Positions 1-9,140 are shown, counted from the first letter of the stretch. The stretch is DNA of 64,000 nt from an uncultured Alphaproteobacteria bacterium (GCA_902530745.1 CACABO010000007.1:1-64000); one strand, 5' to 3'. The notes: generated by a model not told the origin, from the letters alone. A program made the numbers and translations.

Positions 1-29
1 AATAAAACTCAATGGGGAAGAATTAAATT

Positions 30-377
30 ATGAATTTCATAATTAAAATTGAAAATAATCTCATGGAGCTTTTTAAAGGTAATTTACCTTTATACAAAAG
101 TTATTGGATTTATTATGTTCTTGTTAATTTCCTTATTTCGGCACCTCTGTTGCTCGTTACAAAAATACACATACAAAATTTTATTTATACATTTTCATTA
201 TATCTTGTACTAAATTTAATCTATTACTTTACATCTTGCATTGGTGTTTGGAGAAGTTCTCAAAAATATAAAGGCAATAAAATACTATCTTTTTTAGCTA
301 GATTAATCGTAGTAATAGGCATATCTACAACTATCTTAGAATTGAAAACTATCCTTACAATCATTTATAGTTTTTGA
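30..377 (+). CDS. small integral membrane protein, unknown function
   Basis: This 115-residue protein has three or so predicted membrane segments (about 25-45, 48-70 and 85-112). Between the last two is a short motif, GVWRSSQKYKG. I recall similar small alphaproteobacterial membrane proteins with a G-x-W-R-S-x-x-x-Y-x-G signature but cannot name the family. The ATG is preceded by a GGGGAAG stretch that would serve as ribosome binding site. A DUF6494-like gene and a DUF502 gene follow on the same strand, so it may start that operon. No enzymatic motif is visible and no function is assigned. Confidence 0.75.
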   Translation: MNFIIKIENNLMELFKGNLPLYKSYWIYYVLVNFLISAPLLLVTKIHIQNFIYTFSLYLVLNLIYYFTSCIGVWRSSQKYKGNKILSFLARLIVVIGISTTILELKTILTIIYSF

Positions 378-425
378 TTATTTAAAAGCCTTCAAATATG
401 AAAAAAAATCCATATTATCAATTTT

Positions 426-605
426 ATGGATGATGAAACACAATTAAAAGTTAGAAAATTTCTGAAAAGGCTAGGGATTAGCTCACAACAGGAGCTTAAT
501 CAATTTATTGAAAATAATCCTGATGTAAAAGATCTATCAATAAAAGTATCTTTTGAAATTAACAATAAGAATGTTTTTGAGTTTGAAGATAAAATAAAAA
601 ATTAA
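426..605 (+). CDS. DUF6494-like small protein
   Basis: This 59-codon frame reads MDDETQLKVRKFLKRLGISS at its start. That resembles DUF6494, a short alphaproteobacterial family beginning M-D/N-E-E-x-x-x-x-x-x-R-K-F-L-K-x-x-G-[IV]-[TS]-S-Q-x-E. The middle (QQELNQFIENNPDV) and the beta-rich, acidic C-terminal part (IKVSFEINNKNVFEFED) also fit. An upstream ATG at 398 reads into a stop after ten codons, so 426 is the likely start. The stop lies five bases before the DUF502 gene on the same strand, so the two are probably co-transcribed. The family has no established function. Confidence 0.72.
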   Translation: MDDETQLKVRKFLKRLGISSQQELNQFIENNPDVKDLSIKVSFEINNKNVFEFEDKIKN

Positions 606-610
606 TTTAA

Positions 611-1258
611 ATGAAAAAGATTCAAAACCATTTTATTAGTGGCATTTTAATTGTTGCACCATTAGCTTTATCTATTTATGTTGCTTGGGTAGTCGTTGGT
701 ATTGCAGATAAAATATTTAGACCTTTCATACCTTTAAATAAATTTGGTATTCCATCTGAAATACCTGGTGTTGGTTTAATAGTTGCTTTTCTATTTTTTA
801 CAATTTTAGGAGCCATAGCAGGAAGTTTTTTTGGAAAACTTTATCATCGAGTAGTTGATGCTGTTTTATCCAAAATACCTGGCTTAAACTCAATCTATAA
901 TACAGTAAAACAGATTATTGATACATTTGCTACGACACAGTCTAATGCTTTTAAAGAGGTTGTTCTTATTGAATATCCTCAAAAAGATATTTTTGCTCTT
1001 GCATTTTTAACTAGTGAAACAAAAGGAGAAATAGCAAAAAGAAAAAATCAAAAGATGATAAATGTTTTCATGCCATCTACACCTAATCCAACTACAGGAT
1101 TCTTAATGTTTGTTCCATTATCAAAATGTACCAAACTTAATATGTCTGTCGACCAAGCAATCAAATACATCATTTCTGCTGGACTAGTTACACCCAAAGC
1201 ACCGGAAATTAAAAAAGCTCTTCCTAAAAAGAAAAAAATTAAAAAGTTAACTAAATAA
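611..1258 (+). CDS. DUF502 family inner-membrane protein
   Basis: The 215-residue protein has two N-terminal membrane helices (about 8-30 and 53-78) with a G-x-x-x-x-APLALS start. A conserved soluble part follows, containing KIPGLNSIYNTVKQ and MPSTPNPTTGFLMFVP, both hallmarks of DUF502. The C-terminus is lysine-rich. In Alphaproteobacteria DUF502 genes commonly lie beside recG and mfd, as here. Its 3' end overlaps the convergent recG 3' end by 12 bases. The biochemical role is unknown; a membrane-associated role is all the sequence supports. Confidence 0.9.
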   Translation: MKKIQNHFISGILIVAPLALSIYVAWVVVGIADKIFRPFIPLNKFGIPSEIPGVGLIVAFLFFTILGAIAGSFFGKLYHRVVDAVLSKIPGLNSIYNTVKQIIDTFATTQSNAFKEVVLIEYPQKDIFALAFLTSETKGEIAKRKNQKMINVFMPSTPNPTTGFLMFVPLSKCTKLNMSVDQAIKYIISAGLVTPKAPEIKKALPKKKKIKKLTK

Positions 1259-3316
1259 TAGTTTTATTGCTTCTTGCTGCTTAAAAAACATAAGTAACTT
1301 ATATATATCTTTCTTAAATTTTTCATTTTCATACTCTTTTTTTTCAATCAATTTTTTTACATATTGAAGTGCATCTATTATTAGTTCTTGATCATGATAA
1401 ACATTCACAAACTTGAATAATGAGTCACCACTTTGACGATATCCTAATATGTCACCAGTGCCTCTAATTTCGAGATCTTTTTCGGATAATTTAAAACCAT
1501 CTAAGTTTTCTTTGAATATTTTTAGTCGATTTATCGTATTATCAGGTAAATTCTTGCCATATAAAGCAAAACAATAGCCTTGATTGTTACCTCTTCCTAC
1601 TCTTCCTCTTAACTGATGTAATTGAGATAAGCCAAATTTTTCTGCATTTTCAATTACAATATAATTTGCATTTTTATTATCTATACCTACCTCTACTACA
1701 GTAGTAGCAACTAATATTTTTATGTTTCCTTTTTGAAAATTTTGAATAATTCTTTCTTTTTGATCACTCTTAATTTTACCATGTAACATTTCAACTTCTG
1801 AACCAAATATTTTCTTCAAAGACTTAAATCGTGTTTCTACATCTTTGTACTTTTGAGTCTCTGATGCTTCTACTAAAGGACAAATCCAGTAAACTTGAGA
1901 TACATTTGAAATTTTTTTCTTTAACAAAATTTCTATATCTTTAATTTTGTCAATATTTGATACTTTAGTTATTATCGGTTTTTGAAAAGCTGGCTTTTCT
2001 TTTAGTATTACCTGTTCTATTTCACCATATTGAGCTAATGCAAGAGTTCTTGGAATAGGTGTGGCAGACATTAATAGAATATTTGTATTTATTCCTTTTT
2101 CAGCTAAATACAGTCTTTGTTGAACACCAAATCGATGTTGTTCATCGATTATTACATATGCCAAATATGAGAAATTTAAATTTTCTTGAAAAATAGCATG
2201 AGTGCCAATAATAAAATTAAAAATACCCTTTTCTATTTTTTCATAAATTTTACTTTTATTTTTACTACTTCCAGTGAGCAATATAGGATTAACTTCTTCA
2301 TTATCTAAGTGATTTAATACATTATTGTAAATTTGATTAGCTAATATTTCTGTAGGCGCCATATACGCAACTTGTTTATGTTTCTGAATAAAAGGGATTG
2401 CTGTTAGTAAGGATACAATAGTTTTACCTGAACCTACATCACCTTGTAATAGTACTGTTTCTCTATATTGAGTATTATTATAATTATTTATATCGTTTAT
2501 GATTTTATATTGATTTTTTGTCAACTCAAAAGGTAGCTTATTTATCAATTTTTCTTGTAAATTAAATTTAAGATTTAAACTCTCATTTTTTCTTTTTGTT
2601 TTTTCTTTCAAGTATCTAATTGCAAAATAATTTGATACCAATTCATCGACTGCTAACCTTTTTCTAAAATTCTCTCTATCATCAATATCTTCTTTAACAG
2701 AGGGAAAATGCATTTTTATTAATGATTCATTGAAACTTGAAAAATTGTATTTTTTAATAATATTTTCGTTCAACCATTCATCAAATTTATTTAAATAATT
2801 TTTTGCGTCATTTAAAACTATTCTGATATCTTTTAACGTGATACCCCTTGTTAAAGGATAAATATTTTCAAAAGTTCTTAACTTATCCTCATTTTCTATC
2901 TCTTCTATGTAATCAGGGTGTGCTACACTAAGATTGCTTTTATAAAATGATACTTTTCCACTAATAATTAATTCTTTGTTTTCAGGATATTTTTTTCTAA
3001 GAAAATTCCCTCTTATTGAGAAATAAATTATGTTTATAATTAAAGATCCTTTTTCACATTCAATTACATAGGGTAGTTTAGGATTGAAAGGAAAATGATG
3101 TTTTTTTACCTTAACGAGAGTGGTGATAGTTTGTCCTTTTTCAAGATTTTTAAAGTCAATATCCTGAGTACGATCTATTGATCTAGTCGGTAAATTATAA
3201 AATATATCAATAACTGTGTTTATATTTAGATTTTTAAAATAGGACGCTTTCTTTGGACCTATTCCTTTAAGTTTTTCTACATTCTGATATAAAAAATCGA
3301 AACTATTGTCGTTCAT
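1247..3316 (-). CDS. recG: ATP-dependent DNA helicase RecG
   Basis: RecG reverses stalled replication forks and processes branched recombination intermediates. The 689-residue protein has an N-terminal wedge/OB region (about 55-170). The helicase core follows: Walker A GDVGSGKT at 292-299, the DEQH box at 391-394, and SATPIPRTLAL near 417. The helicase C-terminal domain contains QLRGRVGRG, and the end has the RecG TRG-type segment EIRGTGDILGYRQSG. Length and motif order are normal for the family. The ATG (complement of 3314-3316) overlaps the sdhE ATG on the other strand by two bases, and the 3' end overlaps the DUF502 gene. Confidence 0.97.
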   Translation of the reverse strand: MNDNSFDFLYQNVEKLKGIGPKKASYFKNLNINTVIDIFYNLPTRSIDRTQDIDFKNLEKGQTITTLVKVKKHHFPFNPKLPYVIECEKGSLIINIIYFSIRGNFLRKKYPENKELIISGKVSFYKSNLSVAHPDYIEEIENEDKLRTFENIYPLTRGITLKDIRIVLNDAKNYLNKFDEWLNENIIKKYNFSSFNESLIKMHFPSVKEDIDDRENFRKRLAVDELVSNYFAIRYLKEKTKRKNESLNLKFNLQEKLINKLPFELTKNQYKIINDINNYNNTQYRETVLLQGDVGSGKTIVSLLTAIPFIQKHKQVAYMAPTEILANQIYNNVLNHLDNEEVNPILLTGSSKNKSKIYEKIEKGIFNFIIGTHAIFQENLNFSYLAYVIIDEQHRFGVQQRLYLAEKGINTNILLMSATPIPRTLALAQYGEIEQVILKEKPAFQKPIITKVSNIDKIKDIEILLKKKISNVSQVYWICPLVEASETQKYKDVETRFKSLKKIFGSEVEMLHGKIKSDQKERIIQNFQKGNIKILVATTVVEVGIDNKNANYIVIENAEKFGLSQLHQLRGRVGRGNNQGYCFALYGKNLPDNTINRLKIFKENLDGFKLSEKDLEIRGTGDILGYRQSGDSLFKFVNVYHDQELIIDALQYVKKLIEKKEYENEKFKKDIYKLLMFFKQQEAIKLLFS

Positions 3317-3563
3317 GAATAATAACTACAAAGATAAATTAAAAAAAATAAAATATCGATGTCAAACATTAGGTATAAAAGAATTAGATGTAATTTTTGA
3401 GAGAATTTATTCAAAACTTGAAAACATTAATGATGAGGCACTAATTGATCAATTAGATGATTTATTAAAGAATGAAACGCAATACATATTTGACGTATTT
3501 TTTAATGAGTCTATCAAAGATGATAAAATTAAGTACCTTAATATCATAAATTTATCAAAATAA
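3315..3563 (+). CDS. sdhE: FAD assembly factor SdhE (DUF339)
   Basis: SdhE is a small factor needed to attach FAD covalently to succinate dehydrogenase. From the ATG at 3315 this is an 82-residue protein of the right size and place. It has the family pattern KIKYRCQTLGIKELDVIF, corresponding to the R-[SR]-x-[HQR]-R-G-[ITM]-x-E-x-D core, and a downstream acidic helical part (LIDQLDDLLKNETQYIFDVFF). The usual RGxxE glycine is kept (LGIKELD) but the arginine just before it is not, a mild divergence. The recG-sdhE-mfd order is typical of Alphaproteobacteria. An in-frame TTG at 3306 is possible but less likely. Confidence 0.85.
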   Translation: MNNNYKDKLKKIKYRCQTLGIKELDVIFERIYSKLENINDEALIDQLDDLLKNETQYIFDVFFNESIKDDKIKYLNIINLSK

Positions 3564-3565
3564 TA

Positions 3566-6500
3566 TTGGAAAATCCTATTTCTAAATTTGGCAATAAATC
3601 AATTTTATTATGTGAAGATGATAAGATAGCTCTAGACTATGAAAATATTCTAAATATACATTATCCCCATAAGAAAATATGTTATTTTCCAGCACATGAC
3701 TCTTTACCATTCAGTTTTGAAAGTTCATCATCTGACATCTTACTTGATAGGTCAGAAAAATTACAGACATTAACTCATAATGATATAATAATAATAACTT
3801 GCAATAATCTTTTAAAAAAATTTCAAATAAATAAAGATGCTAATCATTTTTTAACATTAACTAAAAATCAAACTATTGAAGCTAATACAATTTTAGAAAA
3901 ATTAGTTGAATTTAATCATTCAAACCAAGCAAATGCTTATAATAAACTCGAATTTTCACTAAGAGGAGATATTTTAGATATTTATAACAGTAATAATAAT
4001 CCTTATAGAATTTCATTCTTTGATAATGTGATTGAAACAATAAAAGAATTCAATCCTCAAACACAACTTACTTTTAGAGATGAGAAAGAGAGGATTGATA
4101 TATTTAACCCTAATATTGAGATATTAGAGCCAAGTAATAAAGATAGTTATTTTGAGGAAATCGTTATGGGATATTCCATTTATACAATTAATAGAAGTGA
4201 CATAATATTAAAAGAAAAGCTAAATTTTCTTAAATCAATTTTTGATCAAGTTCAACCTGAGATCCCTTTTTCAAATTATTATTTAGAAGATAACAAAATA
4301 AAAAATTTTAAATTTACAAATATATTATCTAGCTCTCCTAAATCATTAAAAATTACATCAAATACCTCTTTAGATGAATTTTCTAAAATGAGTAATAAAA
4401 TATATTTTCATAGTGGAAAAAATTCCTCCTCAATAGAAAACGAATTTTATCAAAAGAAGAATATTGAATCAAATTATGGTAATAATTTATATTTCTATAA
4501 ATCTGTAATTTCAAAAGACTATCTATTTGATGGAAACGTACACCTCAATAAAAACACTCATACTACAAAAAAGACGAATTTAGACACTATAATAAATTTT
4601 AATGATCTTTCATTAGGAGATGCAGTTGTTCATCAAAAGCATGGAATTGGGAGATTCATATCCATTGATAATATTGAAATTAATAATCGAATTAGGGAGT
4701 TTATAAGATTAATTTACCGCGGTAACGACAAGCTTTTACTACCAATTGAAAATTTAAACTATATTTCAAGATATGGTTTTGATGATAATAATCTACTTCT
4801 TGATAAATTAGGCACGAATGATTGGATTTTAAGAAAATCTTCAGTTAAGAAGAAAATTCGTTTTCTTGCTAATAAACTTTTAAAAAATGCAGCAAAGAGA
4901 TCAACTATAAACATCAAAGAGTTTCAATATAATAATTCTGATCTTGAGAAATTTAATCAACAATTTCCATTTGTTGAAACTGAGGACCAATTAAACTCAA
5001 TTGAACAATCTTTAAATGATTTAAAACAAAATAAACCATCTAATCGGCTTATATGCGGCGATGTAGGATTTGGTAAAACTGAAGTGGCTTTAAGAATTGC
5101 ATGTGCAACATATTTATCAGGTTTTCAATTTGTAATAATCGTTCCCACCACATTATTAGCAATGCAACACACTATTACATTTAGCGAGAGGTTTTCAGTT
5201 TTTAACATTAAGGTTGCATGTCTATCAAGATTTACTTCGTCAAAAGAAAAAAAAGAAATTTTAATTTCATTAAAGTCTGGTGATATTCAAATTCTTATTG
5301 CAACACATAGTCTTTTTAAAAAAGATATAGAATTTAATAATTTAGGTACACTGGTAATAGATGAGGAACAAAAATTTGGTGTCGATCAAAAGGAATATTT
5401 GATCAACAAATACCCAACTATTCATTTATTTTCATTGTCTGCCACACCTATCCCTAGAACACTTCAGATGTCTTTATTAGGCTTAAAAGATTTAAGTATT
5501 ATTGGAACACCTCCATCAAATAGAATTAGTATAAGAACTTATGTTCAAAAATATGAGTCTGTTGCTCTTATTTCAGCAATAAAGAATGAATTAGAAAGGA
5601 ATGGACAAATTTTTATTGTTGTACCAAGAATAAGCCATATTCCTTTTGTCGAAAATGAAATTAAAAAATTAAATATAAATCTTTCTTACGGCGTTGGTCA
5701 CAGTAAAATGAAAGAAAAAGATATTGAGGATGTGTTTATATCTTTTACAAAAGGTGAGATACAGTGCCTTATTTCTACAAATATTATTGAGTCTGGAATA
5801 GATATTAAAAATGCAAATACACTAATAATTTTTAATTCTAATTTATTTGGTTTATCCCAATTATATCAATTGCGAGGTAGGGTAGGTCGTTCAAATAAAA
5901 GAGCATATGCCTATTTATTTCATGACAGTGAAAAATTAATCAATAAAACGGCTCTAAAGAAACTTCAAGTTTTAGCTAACTATGAAAATCTAGGATCAAA
6001 TTTTCAGTTAGCTAATGAGGATTTAGAAATAAGGGGAGCAGGTAATTTACTTGGTGATGAGCAAAGTGGTCATGTGAAAGATATTGGAATAGAGCTTTAC
6101 CAAAGTATGTTAAAAGAGGAGGTGGAAAGACAAAAAAATAATAATGCAGAAACTGAGGATGATTATGATGAATTTGAATTCGATGCATTTTTTGAGTATT
6201 ACATTCCAAAGAATTACATATCTGATGATATTTCCAGGTTAATTATTTATCGTAAATTTACTAATTCAAAGAATATTCAAGAGCTCAAGAATGTTTTAGA
6301 CGAGATATATGATCGATATGGTAATTACCCAGTTGAAGTTACTAATTTATTTAATTTACTAACTATAAAAATTAAATCTCTTACCCTTGGTATTTCAAAA
6401 ATAAATATAAAAAGAAACTTTATTGATATTACTTTTAAAAAAGCAAGTCAAAAAATACTAGATAATTTGATTCAAATGGCACAAGAAAATATTATTAAAA

Positions 6501-6595
6501 TGCAAAGTTCTAGTTCTATTCAGATCAAAAATAATGACAGTAAGGACTTATTTTACACTATTAATCTATTCTATAAAAAGTTAGGATTAAAATGA
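3566..6595 (+). CDS. mfd: transcription-repair coupling factor Mfd, shortened
   Basis: Mfd removes RNA polymerase stalled at lesions and recruits UvrA. The 1009-residue protein starts at a TTG two bases after the sdhE stop. It has a UvrB-like N-terminal part (about 10-200), an RNA-polymerase interaction domain (LSLGDAVVHQKHGIGRF, about 348-402), and a translocase with Walker A GDVGFGKTEV at 498-507, DEEQ near 595 and QLRGRVGRS. The TRCF C-terminal domain follows. The polymerase-binding domain begins near residue 348 instead of about 479 as in E. coli. Most of that loss falls in the variable domain 3, plus a short N-terminus. The core is intact, so it is probably functional. Confidence 0.95.
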   Translation: MENPISKFGNKSILLCEDDKIALDYENILNIHYPHKKICYFPAHDSLPFSFESSSSDILLDRSEKLQTLTHNDIIIITCNNLLKKFQINKDANHFLTLTKNQTIEANTILEKLVEFNHSNQANAYNKLEFSLRGDILDIYNSNNNPYRISFFDNVIETIKEFNPQTQLTFRDEKERIDIFNPNIEILEPSNKDSYFEEIVMGYSIYTINRSDIILKEKLNFLKSIFDQVQPEIPFSNYYLEDNKIKNFKFTNILSSSPKSLKITSNTSLDEFSKMSNKIYFHSGKNSSSIENEFYQKKNIESNYGNNLYFYKSVISKDYLFDGNVHLNKNTHTTKKTNLDTIINFNDLSLGDAVVHQKHGIGRFISIDNIEINNRIREFIRLIYRGNDKLLLPIENLNYISRYGFDDNNLLLDKLGTNDWILRKSSVKKKIRFLANKLLKNAAKRSTINIKEFQYNNSDLEKFNQQFPFVETEDQLNSIEQSLNDLKQNKPSNRLICGDVGFGKTEVALRIACATYLSGFQFVIIVPTTLLAMQHTITFSERFSVFNIKVACLSRFTSSKEKKEILISLKSGDIQILIATHSLFKKDIEFNNLGTLVIDEEQKFGVDQKEYLINKYPTIHLFSLSATPIPRTLQMSLLGLKDLSIIGTPPSNRISIRTYVQKYESVALISAIKNELERNGQIFIVVPRISHIPFVENEIKKLNINLSYGVGHSKMKEKDIEDVFISFTKGEIQCLISTNIIESGIDIKNANTLIIFNSNLFGLSQLYQLRGRVGRSNKRAYAYLFHDSEKLINKTALKKLQVLANYENLGSNFQLANEDLEIRGAGNLLGDEQSGHVKDIGIELYQSMLKEEVERQKNNNAETEDDYDEFEFDAFFEYYIPKNYISDDISRLIIYRKFTNSKNIQELKNVLDEIYDRYGNYPVEVTNLFNLLTIKIKSLTLGISKINIKRNFIDITFKKASQKILDNLIQMAQENIIKMQSSSSIQIKNNDSKDLFYTINLFYKKLGLK

Positions 6596-6786
6596 TGGAA
6601 GATCAACAACTCCCAAAAACTAATGCAGAGTGGGCAAACTATTATGAATCTATAACAGCTGAACTTACTGAAAATCAAAAAAAAATAGGTGAACCTATTT
6701 CAATAGATGAATTTTATGAACTTCCTATAAAAAGGAAACAGAAATATATCAAAAAACTATATTTTAAAATTGGCGATGCAGAGTAA
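6592..6786 (+). CDS. small hypothetical protein
   Basis: This 64-residue charged protein is probably soluble, with a helical C-terminal half (FYELPIKRKQKYIKKLYFKI). The first ATG overlaps the mfd stop in an ATGA arrangement, and a second ATG follows immediately. The 3' end overlaps the start of the downstream oxygenase. This translational coupling to mfd on one side and an oxygenase on the other supports a real gene. I do not recognise the family. Confidence 0.6.
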   Translation: MMEDQQLPKTNAEWANYYESITAELTENQKKIGEPISIDEFYELPIKRKQKYIKKLYFKIGDAE

Positions 6787-7753
6787 TTATATTCCAAATA
6801 TAGATTTATCTAATATTATTGAAAAAGATCTTAATAGTGATGCTGCTAAACAAGTATCAAAGAATATAAAAAAAGCATCTGAAGAAATTGGTTTTTTTAC
6901 AGTTACAAATCACGGTATTCCAATTTCAAAAATTGATAATCTTTTAAAGACTTGTAAAAAATTTTTTTACTTAAAAGACGAAGAAAAACTAAAAATAGCT
7001 CCTAAAAAATGGAACCCCAATACTAATACTGTTTATAGGGGTTATTTTCCTAGTTCTGTAAATGGTAAAGAGGGTTTAGATATAGGAGATCCGCTTTTAA
7101 AGCGAAATATGGTTGATTTGTTAAAAAAGGAAAAATTTGAAGTTAATCACGATATGTCTTTTTTAGATCCAGAGTGGCAAATTACGATAAATAATTATTT
7201 TGATGATCTTCATAACTTAGGAATAACCATATTTAAGTCTATCATATCTTCATTTTCCTCAGATTTATCTTTAGCTGAAAAGGCTTTTCAAAGACCCAAA
7301 ACACTCTCTACTCTCAGATTTAATTACTATCCAAAGCAAGATAAACCTGTTGAAGTTTCTTCTCAAGACGGTGTTGCTCTAGGTTGTGAAACCCATGTAG
7401 ATAGTGGGATAATGACTATCTTGTATCAGGACAAAAAAGGTGGTTTACAAGTTCAAAATAGGCATTCTTTAGAGTGGTATGATGTTCCTCATGACCCAAA
7501 TGCCTTCGTTATTAATACAGGTTTAGCATTAGAGTGTTTAACAAATGGTCAAATGAAAGCAACTAATCACAGAGTTCTTTTTAATCAAGAGGAGCGAGTA
7601 TCAATACCTTTCTTTTTTGAGCCATCATTTGATTTCATTTTAGATCCAAAATATTTGGATATTAATAAAAATATCAATTATAATATTGATAATTATGAAA
7701 ATTTTCTCACAAATTCACTTAAAAAATTTGTTGAATATGACAGACCTGCCTAA
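6776..7753 (+). CDS. 2OG-Fe(II) oxygenase, isopenicillin-N-synthase-like family
   Basis: This is a cytoplasmic non-haem iron dioxygenase of the IPNS/gibberellin-oxidase type. It has the DIOX_N domain (NYIPNIDLSN to about 120, with EEIGFFTVTNHGI) and a C-terminal double-stranded beta helix. Counting from the ATG at 6776, the iron triad is visible as H207-x-D209 (ETHVDSG) and H265 (ATNHRV). The 2-oxoglutarate-binding R-x-S at 274-276 (ERVSIPFF) is also present. The ATG is preferred to the TTG at 6770. The frame overlaps the small gene upstream and the lipoprotein gene downstream, so they form one transcription unit. The substrate cannot be inferred. Confidence 0.9.
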   Translation: MQSNYIPNIDLSNIIEKDLNSDAAKQVSKNIKKASEEIGFFTVTNHGIPISKIDNLLKTCKKFFYLKDEEKLKIAPKKWNPNTNTVYRGYFPSSVNGKEGLDIGDPLLKRNMVDLLKKEKFEVNHDMSFLDPEWQITINNYFDDLHNLGITIFKSIISSFSSDLSLAEKAFQRPKTLSTLRFNYYPKQDKPVEVSSQDGVALGCETHVDSGIMTILYQDKKGGLQVQNRHSLEWYDVPHDPNAFVINTGLALECLTNGQMKATNHRVLFNQEERVSIPFFFEPSFDFILDPKYLDINKNINYNIDNYENFLTNSLKKFVEYDRPA

Positions 7754-8195
7754 ATTACCTTTTTTATTATTATTCGCATTGATAACAGCGTGTGGTGACT
7801 TTAATACTGGGGTAAAAAAATCTGACACCCAAAAAGTTAACACAGTTAAATACGGAACACTTGTTGCAGCTGAACCAGTCAAAATTACTGGTGAAAGCTC
7901 TGGTATTGGCGCTCTTACAGGAGGTTTAGTTGGTTTTGTTGTAGGATGTGGAGAGGGTATTTTTGACGATGACTGCAGAGATGCTGCAGCTGTAGTGGGA
8001 ACTATAGGTGGTGCTATAGTAGGTTATGTTGCTGGCTCGTCATTAGGTGATCATACAGGATTTCAATATGTTGTAGATGTTGATGACACAGATGATGATA
8101 TTTCAATAGTTCAATCAGGTGCAGAACAAATACCCATCGGTTCTAGAGTAACTATTGCAATAGGAACCAACACAAGAATTATTATATCAGAATAG
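7737..8195 (+). CDS. glycine-zipper lipoprotein, SlyB/Pcp-like
   Basis: From the ATG at 7737 the protein is 152 residues long. It begins with a lipoprotein signal peptide (PFLLLFALITAC) with Cys19 as the predicted lipidated residue. A glycine-zipper segment follows (GALTGGLVGFVVG ... GGAIVGYVAGSSLG), as in 17-kDa surface antigens and SlyB. The last part (about 105-152) is a beta-rich tail resembling the SlyB C-terminal domain. An upstream in-frame start at 7686 would bury the signal sequence and is rejected. The frame overlaps the oxygenase end by 17 bases. Role inferred: outer-membrane stability. Confidence 0.85.
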   Translation: MTDLPKLPFLLLFALITACGDFNTGVKKSDTQKVNTVKYGTLVAAEPVKITGESSGIGALTGGLVGFVVGCGEGIFDDDCRDAAAVVGTIGGAIVGYVAGSSLGDHTGFQYVVDVDDTDDDISIVQSGAEQIPIGSRVTIAIGTNTRIIISE

Positions 8196-8212
8196 CTCAT
8201 AGGAGATAATAA

Positions 8213-8515
8213 ATGTTTATTGCAATGAATAGATTCAAAGTAAAATTAGGTGAAGAGAAACATTTTGAAGATATTTGGAGGAATAGGGATACTCATTTAA
8301 ACCAAGTCCCTGGTTTTAAGAAATTTAATTTAATCAAAAGTGAGTCTAATGAAGAATATACACTATATGCTTCACATAGTGAGTGGAGTTCAAAACAAGA
8401 TTTTATAAATTGGACTAAATCTGAGGCTTTTAGACTAGCTCATAAGAGTGCAGGTGGACATAAAAGTGTTTACTTAGACCACCCACAATTTGAAGGTTTT
8501 GAAGTAGTATTATAA
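8213..8515 (+). CDS. antibiotic biosynthesis monooxygenase (ABM) / haem-degrading-like protein
   Basis: This 100-residue ferredoxin-like dimeric alpha/beta-barrel protein begins FIAMNRFKVKLGEEKHFEDIW. It has the signature VPGFKKFNLI near residue 38 and ends HPQFEGFEVVL, a tail I associate with the IsdG/HmoB-like subgroup of ABM proteins. Such proteins are either small monooxygenases or haem oxygenases that release iron, and the sequence does not settle which. An AGGAGA ribosome binding site lies just upstream. The neighbouring opposite-strand gene ends three bases away. Confidence 0.8.
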   Translation: MFIAMNRFKVKLGEEKHFEDIWRNRDTHLNQVPGFKKFNLIKSESNEEYTLYASHSEWSSKQDFINWTKSEAFRLAHKSAGGHKSVYLDHPQFEGFEVVL

Positions 8516-8517
8516 CT

Positions 8518-8880
8518 TTATCTTATAGAAACATATACACTACCACCCATACTTAAAACTTTTCCATAGTCATCTAGTAATTTAGCAAAATCTGGAAAAT
8601 AATGATTTTTACTGGCATTTTCGACATGTCTTTGAACACTCTCCATAGATGCAAATTGTTCATTTATTGTAAATAATGTGTTTCCAGTTTCACCCTTACT
8701 AGGATCAGTAGGGTCTTTAAACTCTGGTGCTTTGGTAAAGTAAGCATTTAACAAATGATCTGTTCCATCCGAATAAAATTCAGTCATCCATTTTCCATGA
8801 GTGCTAAAAATATTTTCAGCTTCAGCAGCTTTATCATTTGGTACAGCGTAGGAAAGATTTATACATACACAATCAGTCAT
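8518..8880 (-). CDS. hypothetical protein, possibly ABM-like dimeric barrel
   Basis: The 120-residue protein is cytoplasmic, with no signal or membrane segment. Its start (CVCINLSYAVPNDKAAEAENIF) and a central FTINEQFASMESVQRHVENAS suggest the beta-alpha-beta layout of small ABM/stress-responsive barrels, but no signature motif confirms it. A good AGGAGA ribosome binding site precedes the ATG. The gene is convergent with a recognisable ABM protein and lies just downstream of tRNA-Ser on the same strand. The assignment is tentative. Confidence 0.6.
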   Translation of the reverse strand: MTDCVCINLSYAVPNDKAAEAENIFSTHGKWMTEFYSDGTDHLLNAYFTKAPEFKDPTDPSKGETGNTLFTINEQFASMESVQRHVENASKNHYFPDFAKLLDDYGKVLSMGGSVYVSIR

Positions 8881-8946
8881 ATTTTCTCCTTTTAAATTAA
8901 AATATTAATAATAATTATACATTTTGAAAATTGAAAATAGATTATA

Positions 8947-9036
8947 TGGCGGAAGGACTGGGATTCGAACCCAGGAAAGAGTTGCCCCTTTGCCGGTTTT
9001 CAAGACCGGTGCTTTCAACCGCTCAGCCATCCTTCC
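8947..9036 (-). tRNA. tRNA-Ser (anticodon UGA)
   Basis: Read on the minus strand this gives a complete class II tRNA. The acceptor 5' strand GGAAGGA pairs with the 3' strand TCCTTCC. The D-arm begins TGGCTGAGCGGTTGAAAGC. The anticodon stem-loop ACCGGTCTTGAAAACCGGC has TGA in the loop. A long variable arm (AAAGGGGCAACTCTTT) is typical of serine tRNAs. The T-arm has GGTTCGAATCC and the CCA end is encoded. It lies in the spacer between two opposite-strand genes. Confidence 0.97.
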
Positions 9037-9140
9037 AAAGATAAAAGCGTCTAAAATGTATATATTAGGTTATTTTTAAATCAATTATAAATTTACCTTT
9101 TAATAAATACATTACTTAGCATCTCATGTTATATTTGTAA

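Noticed and set aside
6012-6209. Minus-strand open frame inside mfd
   Set aside because: It lies wholly antisense to the conserved mfd C-terminal part and its product is histidine-rich low-complexity sequence with no family features.
7686-7736. Upstream start for the glycine-zipper lipoprotein
   Set aside because: It would put 17 extra residues before a good lipoprotein signal and extend further into the oxygenase gene.
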